Notes under the pieces: generated by a model | What the model was told of the DNA's origin: nothing | The model's input: only the letters and a program-made list of their open reading frames with translations | The model's database searches: none | Program-made: the position numbers and the translations under genes | NCBI GenBank assembly: GCA_001898785.1 | Contig: MKVE01000017.1 | Span: 206,318 to 269,711 of the forward strand | Reading direction: 5' to 3' | DNA from: Chryseobacterium sp. 36-9 | GTDB lineage: Bacteria > Bacteroidota > Bacteroidia > Flavobacteriales > Weeksellaceae | DNA: 63,394 bases | Part shown: positions 43,105-51,596 of the stretch, piece by piece | Position numbering within the stretch: position 1 is the first letter of the stretch | Layout: each line of letters starts with the position of its first letter

Positions 43105-44421
43105 TTATTCCACAAACCAAATCTCAAACCGGCTTCCCTGTTCCAGAGGTTTATAATTCAAGTAGCCTTTATGGGCTTCGATAATGCTTTTGCTGAGCGT
43201 TAAACCAATTCCGGAACCATTACTTCTTGTCGTGAAAAACGGAAGGAAAATCTTATCCTGGATTTCCTTTTGGATTCCGGTTCCATTGTCTTCTACACTT
43301 AGAATGATACGTTTGTTGTGAGTTTTGATTTCGGTTTTAATTGTTCTTTCAACATTATCGGAAACAGCGTAAATAGCATTGAGATAAAGATTAATTAAAC
43401 ATCTTTCAATCATTTTTTCATCAGCAGAAATCAAATTATTTTCCAATGAATTAATAATGGTGATATGTTTTTTTTCAAATTCAGGCTTAAGAAAATTGAG
43501 TGAAGATTCTACAATATTAGATATAGAAATCGTTTTGAAAACCGGTTTCGGAAGTTCGGCAACCTGACGGTAATCGTCTACAAAATTTAATAATTGTTTT
43601 GATTTGGAATTGATAATCATCAGACTTTCCTTCATATCCTGCTGGTCTTCCTTTTCGATAATTTCCTGATTGGCAATGTATTCAAGATTCTGAATCAGAC
43701 TGTTAACAGGTGTTAAAGTATTCAGAAGTTCGTGAGAAATTACTTTCATCAGGTTATTCCAGGCTAATTTTTCTTTTTGTTCAATAATTTTCTGAACTGA
43801 TTCTAAACTGATGATGCAAAAGCGGTTTTTTACATTCTGAACTTTTTTTGTCCTTAATGAAAACGATTGTTTTGTATTTTCATTAATCGAAATATCAAAA
43901 AATTCCTGAGAGTTTTCGTAATTCGTTTGTTTGATGATTTGGTAGAAATCGGGCGCTTTATTTTCGTAAAGATTCCACGAATTATACTTCGGGATTTCTA
44001 AAATTTCAAGAAAAATAGGATTCACATAAAAAACTTCCCAATCATCATTTTTCATTGACAAAATCATCAAACCTATTTCGAGTTGATTCAAAATTTCCTC
44101 ATATAATAGTTGGTAAGATGATAACGAAAGATGCTCTTCTTTACTTTGATAATACAATTTCACAGCATTATCAACCAGGCCGTTTTCCTCAGTTTTTGGA
44201 AACAATGAAAAATCCTTTTTCTGAATTGCCAAAAGCAGTTTTTCCGTTTTCTGGATGTAAGACAAAGCCGAGGTCTGCGCCAAAATAATGCAGACCAAAC
44301 CGACCAATGAAAACAAAACGCAATTGATCCATTTATTTTGAGAATAAAAATCAAAAGCAAAAATTCCGCTGACAATTGCCAATAGAATAAATATAATCCA
44401 GAATATTTGTTGTTTTTTCAT
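43105..44421 (-). CDS. sensor histidine kinase (NtrY-like)
   Basis: A 438-residue kinase. Two N-terminal membrane helices (residues about 7-26 and 33-52), a PAS-like domain (about 105-215, IGLMILSMKNDDWEVFYVN), a dimerisation helix with the phospho-His230 in VISHELLNTLTPVNSLIQNL, and the ATPase domain with N-box NLYLNAIYAVSDN, G1 VEDNGTGI, and G2 TRSNGSGIGLTLSK. It follows the sigma-54 response regulator gene on the same strand and so is its probable partner. The signal is unknown; the short periplasmic loop (about six residues) suggests sensing in the membrane or cytoplasm. Confidence 0.92.
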   Translation of the reverse strand: MKKQQIFWIIFILLAIVSGIFAFDFYSQNKWINCVLFSLVGLVCIILAQTSALSYIQKTEKLLLAIQKKDFSLFPKTEENGLVDNAVKLYYQSKEEHLSLSSYQLLYEEILNQLEIGLMILSMKNDDWEVFYVNPIFLEILEIPKYNSWNLYENKAPDFYQIIKQTNYENSQEFFDISINENTKQSFSLRTKKVQNVKNRFCIISLESVQKIIEQKEKLAWNNLMKVISHELLNTLTPVNSLIQNLEYIANQEIIEKEDQQDMKESLMIINSKSKQLLNFVDDYRQVAELPKPVFKTISISNIVESSLNFLKPEFEKKHITIINSLENNLISADEKMIERCLINLYLNAIYAVSDNVERTIKTEIKTHNKRIILSVEDNGTGIQKEIQDKIFLPFFTTRSNGSGIGLTLSKSIIEAHKGYLNYKPLEQGSRFEIWFVE

Positions 44422-44432
44422 TTATTTTTTTA

Positions 44433-44556
44433 TTAACCACAAAAGGCACAAAGTTTTTGTAGATCAATTTATTTAAAAGTTCAAAAAGTTATTCATTTTC
44501 TTTTTTGAACTTCTATTTTTAACGGAATAATTATCTTTTGTGACTTTTGTGGTTAA
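44433..44556. repeat. palindromic ACCACAAAAG repeat between kinase and regulator
   Basis: TTAACCACAAAAGGCACAAAG (44433-44453) is inverted at CTTTTGTGACTTTTGTGGTTAA (44535-44556). Same family as 27471-27589. Confidence 0.6.
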
Positions 44557-44561
44557 TTATA

Positions 44562-45905
44562 TTACAAGTCAAATTTCTCCATTCTTCTGTAAAGCGCAGC
44601 TCTTGACAATCCCAAATCTTCCGCCGCCAGAGAAATATTTCCCCGATGCTTTTTCAATGCTTTTTTAATCAGGATTTCTTCCATTTCTTCGATGTTAAGA
44701 TTCACGATTGTATTTTCTGATTCTTCATCTTGGGGCATCAGCAATTTAAGATTTTTCTCGTTGGAAAGAATTACGCTTCGTTCGATGCAATGGTCGAGCT
44801 CACGGATGTTTCCAGGCCAGGAGTAATGGGTTAATTCAGAAATTAAATTTTCATTTAAAGCCAAATCAGGTTTGTGATATTTTTGTTTGTATTTTTCTAA
44901 AAAATAATCAGCTAAAGTTGAAATATCTTCAATCCGTTCTCTCAGACTCGGAATATTCAATTCAACTGTATTGATTCTGTAATACAAATCCTTTCGGAAA
45001 CGGTTTTCAGCAACGGCTTTTTTGAGGTTTTCATTGGTTGCAAAAATAAATCTCACATCCAACATTCGTTCCTTAGTTTCTCCGATTCTCGAAAGTTTTC
45101 TGTTTTGAATCAAACTCAACAATTTAGTTTGGAGATGAAGCGGAAGATTTCCGATCTCATCAAGAAAAACGGTTCCGTTTTCGGCATTTTCGATTTTTCC
45201 GGCATAATCCTGATGCGCATCCGTAAACGCTCCTTTTTTATAACCGAATAATTCCGATTCAAAAAGATTTTCCGAAAGACTTCCCAAATCGATATGAACA
45301 AAAGGCTGATTCTTCCTTTCCGACAATTCGTGAATGTGTTCTGCCAAAACATATTTTCCGGTTCCGTTTTCTCCCAAAAGCAAAACATTGGCATCGGTTG
45401 CAGAAACCCTCGAAATCTGATCCATCACTTCCTGCATTGCCGACGATTGGGTTTCCAATTGATATTGATTGGTTTTGATGCTGACATTTTCCCATTGATT
45501 CAGCTTCTTATTTTTTCGGGAAATATCGACAGCCAAATTTACGGAAGCGTATAATTTTTCATTATTCCAGGGTTTTAGAATAAAATCGGAAGCACCGTTT
45601 TTCAGGGCCTCAACGGCTAATTCCACTTCACCGTAAGCCGTCATCAAGATAATCGGAAGCTGAGGTTCCAGCGTTTTGATTTCCTGCATCCAATACAATC
45701 CGTCCTGTCCGTTTTCAAAACCTTTCCGGAAATTCATATCCAGAAGAACCGCATCCACTTGCTGTTCGGATAAAAATTTCAGAATATTCTTGGGCTGACT
45801 GAGACAGCTTACTTCCGTAAAAAACTTTTTGAGCCAGACTCTCGCCGAAAACAAAATATCTTCGTCATCATCCACAATTAAAATATGAGCTTCTTTTTTT
45901 CGCAT
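44562..45905 (-). CDS. sigma-54-dependent response regulator (NtrC family)
   Basis: A 447-residue transcription activator. Receiver domain with phospho-Asp56 (VLLDMNF) and DDDED; AAA+ domain (residues about 150-375) with Walker A GENGTGKY (178-185), the sigma-54 contact loop as GAFTDA (225-230, usually GAFTGA), Walker B VFLDE (246-250) and RFRKDLYYRIN; C-terminal Fis-type helix-turn-helix (GNISLAAEDLGLSRAALYRRMEKF). It would activate sigma-54 promoters upstream of the divergent exporter operon (46335 onward), where a -24/-12 promoter and inverted repeats are found. Genetically linked kinase is downstream. Confidence 0.93.
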   Translation of the reverse strand: MRKKEAHILIVDDDEDILFSARVWLKKFFTEVSCLSQPKNILKFLSEQQVDAVLLDMNFRKGFENGQDGLYWMQEIKTLEPQLPIILMTAYGEVELAVEALKNGASDFILKPWNNEKLYASVNLAVDISRKNKKLNQWENVSIKTNQYQLETQSSAMQEVMDQISRVSATDANVLLLGENGTGKYVLAEHIHELSERKNQPFVHIDLGSLSENLFESELFGYKKGAFTDAHQDYAGKIENAENGTVFLDEIGNLPLHLQTKLLSLIQNRKLSRIGETKERMLDVRFIFATNENLKKAVAENRFRKDLYYRINTVELNIPSLRERIEDISTLADYFLEKYKQKYHKPDLALNENLISELTHYSWPGNIRELDHCIERSVILSNEKNLKLLMPQDEESENTIVNLNIEEMEEILIKKALKKHRGNISLAAEDLGLSRAALYRRMEKFDL

Positions 45906-45921
45906 TTAAAATTTAAGTTTT

Positions 45922-45969
45922 GGCTAAAGCCTTTTTGTTTTGTCCACTTTTTAAATGGGCTAAAGCCCA
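45922..45969. repeat. GGCTAAAGCC repeat pair
   Basis: GGCTAAAGCC (45922-45931) and TGGGCTAAAGCCCA (45956-45969) are two palindromes 34 bp apart. I recognise this pair as a frequent intergenic repeat of Flavobacteriia (recollection). It lies in the 429-bp gap between the sigma-54 regulator and the exporter operon. Confidence 0.6.
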
Positions 45970-46013
45970 TTCCTATTGATATTAATGCATATTTGTTTAA
46001 AAAATCGAATTTT

Positions 46014-46121
46014 CGTGCCAGTGGAACGACAATTTTAATTTCTACATAACGTCAATTGTGTAGCCGGTGGCGACACTATTTCCTATTTTCTATAGATTGT
46101 CGTGACAGTGTAACGACAATT
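46014..46121. promoter_or_regulatory. two repeated inverted-repeat sites, candidate enhancer of the sigma-54 operon
   Basis: CGTGCCAGTGGAACGACAAT (46014 onward) recurs with two mismatches as CGTGACAGTGTAACGACAAT at 46101. Both hold an inverted repeat; the second is perfect, ATTGTCGT-N9-ACGACAAT (46096-46120). They are 87 bp apart and about 170-290 bp upstream of the -24/-12 promoter, as expected for NtrC-type enhancer sites. They could instead be a genomic repeat. Confidence 0.5.
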
Positions 46122-46286
46122 AAGTTATCAATTTTTCCCTAAAATAAAATAATTTATCATTTATAATTCATCATTTATAATTAATATGTCCGTTTCCGTA
46201 CAAAAAGTGTCCGATAATGAACAGTTTTAAAATTAATAAAATTATATTTAATCACATTTACAGAGTGTTACAAGATTATAAATTTG

Positions 46287-46302
46287 TGGCATCCGCATTG
46301 TG
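46287..46302 (+). promoter_or_regulatory. sigma-54 (-24/-12) promoter of the exporter operon
   Basis: TGGCATCCGCATTGTG has TGGCA and TTG elements at exactly the required spacing (consensus TGGCAC-N5-TTGCW; the differences are C to T and C to T). The start site would be near 46312 and the ATG is at 46335. A sigma-54 activator gene lies 380 bp away in the opposite direction. Confidence 0.65.
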
Positions 46303-46334
46303 TAATTGTCTGTATGTAAAACAGTTATCTAAAT

Positions 46335-47576
46335 ATGGATACGAAAATAGTAAAAAAGAAATCTAAACTAAAATTTGTCTCAATTATCATCATATCTGCA
46401 TTAACGGTTTCGGTTTTCGGATGGTATTTTTTGAATCAGAAAAAAACTTATAATGTAAAGTCAGAAGATATCACGATTGATGAAGTGACCAATGGAAAAT
46501 TCGAAGATATGTTGATGGTAACTGCGCAGACGCAATCTCTTAATTCTTCTCTTGTGAATGTTTTGGAAGGTGGTGCTGTAAAAGAAATTTTTGCGGAAGA
46601 CGGACAAATGCTGACCAAAGGGCAGCCCATCGCAAGAGTTTACAATCCGAATACAGAATTCAATTACCTGAATCAGGAAACGGGAATTATGCAGCAGATC
46701 AGCCAGATGAGAAGTTCGCTTTTAGAATTAAAGAATCAGGAATTCAGTCAGGATAAAGAATTATTGCAGTCTCAGAATGATTATAATACGGCGTTGCAGG
46801 CTTTTAATCTTCAGAAAAGATTGTACGATGCGGAAATCGGAAAGAAAACCGATTATGATATTGCTTTACAAAATTTGAATTATCAGAAAGACAGAAAACA
46901 AATTGTTGAAAAAGGAGCTTCCAATGAGAAAGTTTCGAGAAACGCTCAGTTTGCAGCCATCAATAATTCCATTAATCAGATGGAAAAAAGTTTGAATATT
47001 CTTCGTTCTAACAAAAATAATTTCCTCATAATGTCGCCGGCTTCGGGAAGGTTGTCCTCATTCAATATTTCTCTCGGACAAAATCTGACAAGTGGAGAAA
47101 GCATCGGGAAAATCGATTTGATGGGAGGTTACAAGTTGGTCGCAAAAGTGGATGAATATTATATTAATAAATTAACGAACGGAATCAAAGGAACGCTTGA
47201 CAACAATGGAAAAGAATATGAAGTTATCATCACGAAGATTCTTCCGGAAGTGAAAGACGGACAGTTTTCTGTGGAACTGAATTTCATTGATGCAAAAATT
47301 TCAACCCTGAAAATCGGGATGACTTTCGGAGTGAAACTGAAATTATCTGCCGATACGCAAAGTATGATGATTCCGAAAGGGAATTTCTACAAAGACACGA
47401 ACGGGAAATGGATTTTTGTAGTGAAAAATAATAAAGCTGAAAAGCGAAACATCAGTCTGGGAAGAGAAAATCCTCTGTATTATGAAGTCGTTTCCGGACT
47501 GAAGCAAGGTGAATCGGTTATTACTTCGGATTATTCTGAATTGAAAAAATACGAATTATTAGATATTCAAAAATAA
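46335..47576 (+). CDS. HlyD-family periplasmic adaptor of ABC exporter
   Basis: A 413-residue membrane-fusion protein, anchored by one N-terminal helix (FVSIIIISALTVSVFGWYFL). It has a barrel-sandwich half-motif (VNVLEGGAVKEIFAEDGQMLTKGQPIARV, residues about 65-95), a long coiled-coil hairpin (about 105-235) and a beta-barrel domain ending near residue 410. Such proteins bridge inner-membrane transporter and TolC. It is the first gene of the eleven-gene unit ending with tolC-like; the next gene follows after 42 bp. Confidence 0.9.
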   Translation: MDTKIVKKKSKLKFVSIIIISALTVSVFGWYFLNQKKTYNVKSEDITIDEVTNGKFEDMLMVTAQTQSLNSSLVNVLEGGAVKEIFAEDGQMLTKGQPIARVYNPNTEFNYLNQETGIMQQISQMRSSLLELKNQEFSQDKELLQSQNDYNTALQAFNLQKRLYDAEIGKKTDYDIALQNLNYQKDRKQIVEKGASNEKVSRNAQFAAINNSINQMEKSLNILRSNKNNFLIMSPASGRLSSFNISLGQNLTSGESIGKIDLMGGYKLVAKVDEYYINKLTNGIKGTLDNNGKEYEVIITKILPEVKDGQFSVELNFIDAKISTLKIGMTFGVKLKLSADTQSMMIPKGNFYKDTNGKWIFVVKNNKAEKRNISLGRENPLYYEVVSGLKQGESVITSDYSELKKYELLDIQK

Positions 47577-47618
47577 CAGTCAGAGCCTGATTATTAAATA
47601 AAACTAAAAAATATAACA

Positions 47619-48395
47619 ATGCAAAAACTATTATTACTATTAATAACAATGATTATCGGTCTTTTTTTGACCTCTACGAGATTGAAAGGAAATGATTTTT
47701 CGAATGGGATTCAGAAATCAGAAACAAAGACTTTTAATTTGAGTTCATTCAATGCTTTGAAAACTTCCCAGGCGATTGAAGTGGAAATTGTAAAGTCAGA
47801 CGAAGAAAAAGCGGTTGCGACAAGCACGCATTTGTCAGAACTTAAAATCGAAGTGAAAAATAAAACACTTTACATCCAATACAAACCTAATGTTTCGCTT
47901 CAGAATGCCGATACAAAAGTGGTTGTTTATGCAAAAGACCTTGTAAAAGCAGAAGCCGGAAATGCCTCTTCTATAAAAGTGAAAAGCCTTTTTGAAACTG
48001 CTGAACAAACTTTTGAAAGCAATGGAAGCGGAAGAATTGTTGCGGATTCTAAAGCTTCGGTTGTTAATATCAATACCGATAGTGCAGGTGGATTTTCGGG
48101 AAAAATCAATACGAAAAATCTGAATGTTGATGCTAATTCTGCAAGTTCGGTAAAAATCAGCGGTTCTGCAGATCATGCGAAAATCAATGTGGATAGTGCA
48201 AGTTCTGTGGATGCCAAAAATATGAATATTCAAACTGCAATAGCAACTGCAAGTGCGACATCATCGATAACTTTGAGTGTTTCAAAAGAATTAACCGCTT
48301 CTGCAAGTTCATTAGCTAAAATCAGATATAAAACATTGTCAGGAATTAAATTTTCTGCAAGCAGAAGTTCTGGAGGAACAATCGATTCTATTTAA
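47619..48395 (+). CDS. head GIN domain (DUF2807) protein
   Basis: A 258-residue exported protein with signal peptide (MQKLLLLLITMIIGLFLTSTR). The rest is a right-handed beta-solenoid type repeat: AIEVEIVKSDEE at the start, then VKAEAGNASSIKVKS, NVDANSASSVKISGSAD, NVDSASSVDAKNM and similar units rich in Ser/Ala. This is the head GIN/auto-transporter adhesin head domain found in Bacteroidota surface and periplasmic proteins; role unknown. In this operon it is an accessory of the exporter. Confidence 0.85.
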   Translation: MQKLLLLLITMIIGLFLTSTRLKGNDFSNGIQKSETKTFNLSSFNALKTSQAIEVEIVKSDEEKAVATSTHLSELKIEVKNKTLYIQYKPNVSLQNADTKVVVYAKDLVKAEAGNASSIKVKSLFETAEQTFESNGSGRIVADSKASVVNINTDSAGGFSGKINTKNLNVDANSASSVKISGSADHAKINVDSASSVDAKNMNIQTAIATASATSSITLSVSKELTASASSLAKIRYKTLSGIKFSASRSSGGTIDSI

Positions 48396-48430
48396 AATAA
48401 TAAACTATAAACTTAGAAAACTCAGATTAA

Positions 48431-49888
48431 ATGAAGACCTTAAAGATGATTAATAAAAGCATTTTGACTTTGATGATGTTTTTATTGGCGGTGAATCTGA
48501 AATCTCAATCAAAAGTGGAGGTGGAATTCAATCCCAATATCGCCACGTATTCCATTGTCGAATATCTTGTAGCGAAGCATCAGGGAAGACTTTTCTACAT
48601 CGACGGGAGAGCAGATATTGGTCATTTGCCTTTGGCAGATTTGGCGAACAGGGAAATGGAAAAATATGATAATTCGAAAATCATCAAAGCGATGCAGGAT
48701 TATCTGCAGGTTGCCGGCCAGCAACAGGATTTGACTTATCAGGTTTTACTGAAGCACAATATTTTTCCGGCAAAAGGTTATGCTTACCAGATTGAGGAAA
48801 ATGATAATGCAAAGAAAGAAGCAGTGGAAAAATTCGCCGAACAGTTGAGAGAGTTTTATATCGAAAGAAATCTGGGAAAATTCTTCAAAGACCAAAACCG
48901 TTTTTTAGAAGGCGCAAAGAATGAGGTCAGAAAAAATATTCCGGCTGGCTATATGGCTAAAATGGAGCAATATTATGGCGAGAAGTTTCTGGCTTACAGA
49001 TTCTGGATTAATCCGTTGGATATTATGCCTAACATTCCGGTCTTCTGGCACGGCAACGGCCCAATGATTAAGTCTGACAAAGGGCAGATTGCCAATATGA
49101 TCAGCAGTCCTTATCTTCCGCTGGAAAAGAAAAATAATATCAGGGATTATAAAGAATTTGGTTTCAATCATCCGGAAACGCTCAATTTTTTAATCACGCA
49201 CGAGTTTGGTCATTCGTTTGTCAATCAGCATTTGGGCCCATATGAAGACAGGATTAACAAGAGCAGTAATCTGATGTCTGAGGCTCTTGTTGATAAGATG
49301 GCGATGCACGGTTATTCTTACTGGCCGTCTTGTGTTGCCGAGCATATCGTAAGAACAGGAGAAATCCGAATTGCGCTGGCTGATGGCAATCAGAAATTGG
49401 CTGAAAGCTTACGAAAACAGCATATGAATGACTATTCCTTTGTTCTGATTCCTGAATTTGAAAAGAAAATGGAAGTATATGAAAACAACCGTAAAAAATA
49501 TCAGTCGTTTAAAGATTTTGTTCCTGAATTGCTAAATGTTTTGGATGAAACCAGTGTAGAAAAAGTGAGAACAAAATTGGGTTTATCTAATGTAAAATAC
49601 GAAGTGAATTTAACGGTAAATGTTCCCGAAAACAGCGGTGATGTTTATATTACAGGTAATCAGTCAAGCATCGGGAATTGGAATCCTAACGTCATTAAAC
49701 TTAATAAAACAGGTGAAACAACCAGACAAATTACATTCAAAACTTATCCTGATTTGAAATTCAAATTAACCAAAGGAAACTGGGAAACGGAAGGGAAAAT
49801 CGACGGAATCGAAGAAGGGAAAGATGTTTCTTTGTCACTGGATAAAAATACAAGTCTGAATTACACGGTGAAAAACTGGAAACAATAA
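48431..49888 (+). CDS. DUF4932 metallopeptidase-like protein with C-terminal CBM20-like domain
   Basis: A 485-residue exported protein. Signal peptide at residues 1-26, a DUF4932 body, a zinc motif HEFGH (in NFLITHEFGHSFVNQ, about residue 252-256) and a likely third ligand in MSEALVDKMAMHGY. The last 90 residues (YEVNLTVNVPENSGDVYITGNQSSIGNWNP ... KFKLTKGNWET) match a CBM20/starch-binding-type beta-sandwich. The HExxH suggests a periplasmic metallopeptidase. Third gene of the exporter operon, 35 bp after the GIN-domain gene. Confidence 0.82.
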   Translation: MKTLKMINKSILTLMMFLLAVNLKSQSKVEVEFNPNIATYSIVEYLVAKHQGRLFYIDGRADIGHLPLADLANREMEKYDNSKIIKAMQDYLQVAGQQQDLTYQVLLKHNIFPAKGYAYQIEENDNAKKEAVEKFAEQLREFYIERNLGKFFKDQNRFLEGAKNEVRKNIPAGYMAKMEQYYGEKFLAYRFWINPLDIMPNIPVFWHGNGPMIKSDKGQIANMISSPYLPLEKKNNIRDYKEFGFNHPETLNFLITHEFGHSFVNQHLGPYEDRINKSSNLMSEALVDKMAMHGYSYWPSCVAEHIVRTGEIRIALADGNQKLAESLRKQHMNDYSFVLIPEFEKKMEVYENNRKKYQSFKDFVPELLNVLDETSVEKVRTKLGLSNVKYEVNLTVNVPENSGDVYITGNQSSIGNWNPNVIKLNKTGETTRQITFKTYPDLKFKLTKGNWETEGKIDGIEEGKDVSLSLDKNTSLNYTVKNWKQ

Positions 49889-49909
49889 TTAAACAATCAA
49901 TAAACTAAA

Positions 49910-50794
49910 ATGCAAAACCGATTATTGTTTTTAATCACAGTCATTATAGGTCTTTTTGTTAAAGGACAAAGTATTGACTTTAAATGGGAAAAAGATTCTA
50001 TTAACGGAAAATTAGTTGATAAAATCGCAATGAGCGTGCCTTTCACTATCGAAAACAAAACGTATCGGTTTCAATTTGATTTAGGTGCTAATATGACTTT
50101 AATCTATGATAAATGCTTTGAAAAAACAGAGTTTATTAAGAATAAGAAAGTAGATGAAGCAATGGAAGCAGCTGGACACAAAGTTTTCACTGTTGATCAT
50201 CAGAATTTCAGTGTTGGAAAATTAAAAATTGAGAATTATAAACTTAACGGGCTTTTGAACTTCGAACAGGAGGAAGCTTGCGGTGTTGTGGGAGCAGATT
50301 TGTTTCAAAATAAATATCTGGTTATTGATTTTCCTAACCAAAAAATAACTGTAAGTGAACAATTAAAAACCACTAAAAAAATTGATTTTGTTGACATCAA
50401 GATTATTAATAACAAACCGATTCTTCCTGTAGAGATTGATGGTAAAGTGTATCATTTTCAATATGATACGGGTGCAAGTATTTTTCCAATAGTTTCTTAT
50501 AAAAAGAATTTTCAAAACTTAATTGATTCATCCAAAATTATTGAAAACTTTAATATCAGAAATTTTAATAATCCTCTGGTTGTAAAAGCAATAGAAACCA
50601 ATAAAAATGTGATCATCGGAAAATCGACATTCAGTACCAAGGAGTTTTGGTTTACAGACGAAGATTACTTTTCCTTTGAACAACAGGGGCTAGACGGAGT
50701 AATGGGAAATGTTTTTTTCCTTGATAAAACAATAGTCATTGACTTTAAAAATAAAAAATTCGGAATCATAATTAAAAAAAATATACTACAATGA
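49910..50794 (+). CDS. retropepsin-like aspartic protease
   Basis: A 294-residue exported protein (signal MQNRLLFLITVIIGLFVKGQ) made of two similar halves of a pepsin-like fold. The first has FQFDLGANMTLIYD (Asp-Leu-Gly-Ala), the second FQYDTGASIFPIVSY (Asp-Thr-Gly-Ala), each followed by hydrophobic strands and GVVGADLF or GLDGVMGNVFF. If both Asp residues act together, it is a single-chain aspartic protease. The Leu in the first motif is a deviation from DTG. It overlaps the ABC ATPase gene by 4 nt (ATGA). Confidence 0.82.
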   Translation: MQNRLLFLITVIIGLFVKGQSIDFKWEKDSINGKLVDKIAMSVPFTIENKTYRFQFDLGANMTLIYDKCFEKTEFIKNKKVDEAMEAAGHKVFTVDHQNFSVGKLKIENYKLNGLLNFEQEEACGVVGADLFQNKYLVIDFPNQKITVSEQLKTTKKIDFVDIKIINNKPILPVEIDGKVYHFQYDTGASIFPIVSYKKNFQNLIDSSKIIENFNIRNFNNPLVVKAIETNKNVIIGKSTFSTKEFWFTDEDYFSFEQQGLDGVMGNVFFLDKTIVIDFKNKKFGIIIKKNILQ

Positions 50795-51513
50795 TAAACA
50801 TTCAAAACCTTTCAAAAGTCTATAAAACAGAAGATGTTCAAACCAATGCGCTTAACAATGTAAGCCTGCAAATCAAAGAAGGCGAATTCGTTGCGATAAT
50901 GGGACCTTCCGGTTGCGGAAAATCTACTTTTCTTAATATTCTGGGATTGCTGGACAGCGCTTCATCCGGCTCATATCAATTTGAATCTGTTGAAACCATC
51001 GGAACTTCTGAAAAGAAAAAATCGGACATAAGAAAGAAAAATATCGGGTTCATTTTTCAGAATTTTAATCTGATTGATGAATTGACAGTTTATGAAAACA
51101 TCGAATTACCATTAATTTACAACGGTGTTTCCTCCTCAGAAAGAAAAAGAAGAGTGGAAGAGATTATGGAGAAAATCAATATCGCTCACAGGGCAAAACA
51201 TTATCCACAGCAGCTTTCCGGCGGTCAGCAACAGAGAGCAGCGGTTGCAAGAGCTTTGGTGACTAGACCAAAATTAATTCTGGCCGATGAGCCAACCGGA
51301 AATCTAGATAGTTCCAACGGAAATGAAGTAATGAATCTCCTTGCAGAACTCCATAGAGAAGGTTCTACAATTGCAATGGTAACGCACTCGTCTTACGATG
51401 CAGGTTACGCTTCCAGAATCGTGAATATGAAAGATGGTGAAATTTTCTCCGAAGAACACTCTTCCCAGAGAAAGGATGTTTTCGAAAAAGCGGATGCAAA
51501 AAACTTCGAATAA
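50791..51513 (+). CDS. ABC transporter ATPase (LolD/MacB-type)
   Basis: A 240-residue ATPase for FtsX-type permeases. Walker A GPSGCGKST (residues about 35-43), Q-loop FIFQNFNLID, signature LSGGQQQRAAVARA, Walker B LILADEPTGNLDS and H-loop AMVTHSS. It is the only ATPase in an operon with three permeases, so it probably serves all of them as a dimer. Start ATG at 50791 overlaps the protease stop. Confidence 0.94.
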   Translation: MINIQNLSKVYKTEDVQTNALNNVSLQIKEGEFVAIMGPSGCGKSTFLNILGLLDSASSGSYQFESVETIGTSEKKKSDIRKKNIGFIFQNFNLIDELTVYENIELPLIYNGVSSSERKRRVEEIMEKINIAHRAKHYPQQLSGGQQQRAAVARALVTRPKLILADEPTGNLDSSNGNEVMNLLAELHREGSTIAMVTHSSYDAGYASRIVNMKDGEIFSEEHSSQRKDVFEKADAKNFE

Positions 51514-51514
51514 T

Positions 51515-51596
51515 TGTTAAATAAGGATGTCTGATGATGGATGTTAGGTGAAAAATTTCCGACATCCAGCATTCTTCCTGCAACAAAAAAATAATT
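51515..51596. repeat. spacer repeat (GATGTCTGATGATGG / CCGACATCC)
   Basis: GATGTCTGATGATGGATG on the left and CCGACATCCAGCATTC on the right are imperfect inverted copies filling the gap between ATPase and first permease. A similar, not identical, spacer occurs at 54012-54104. Confidence 0.45.

Noticed and set aside
47927-48233. Antisense frames within the GIN-domain gene
   Set aside because: They arise from the Ser/Ala-rich repeat composition of the sense gene and have no independent support.
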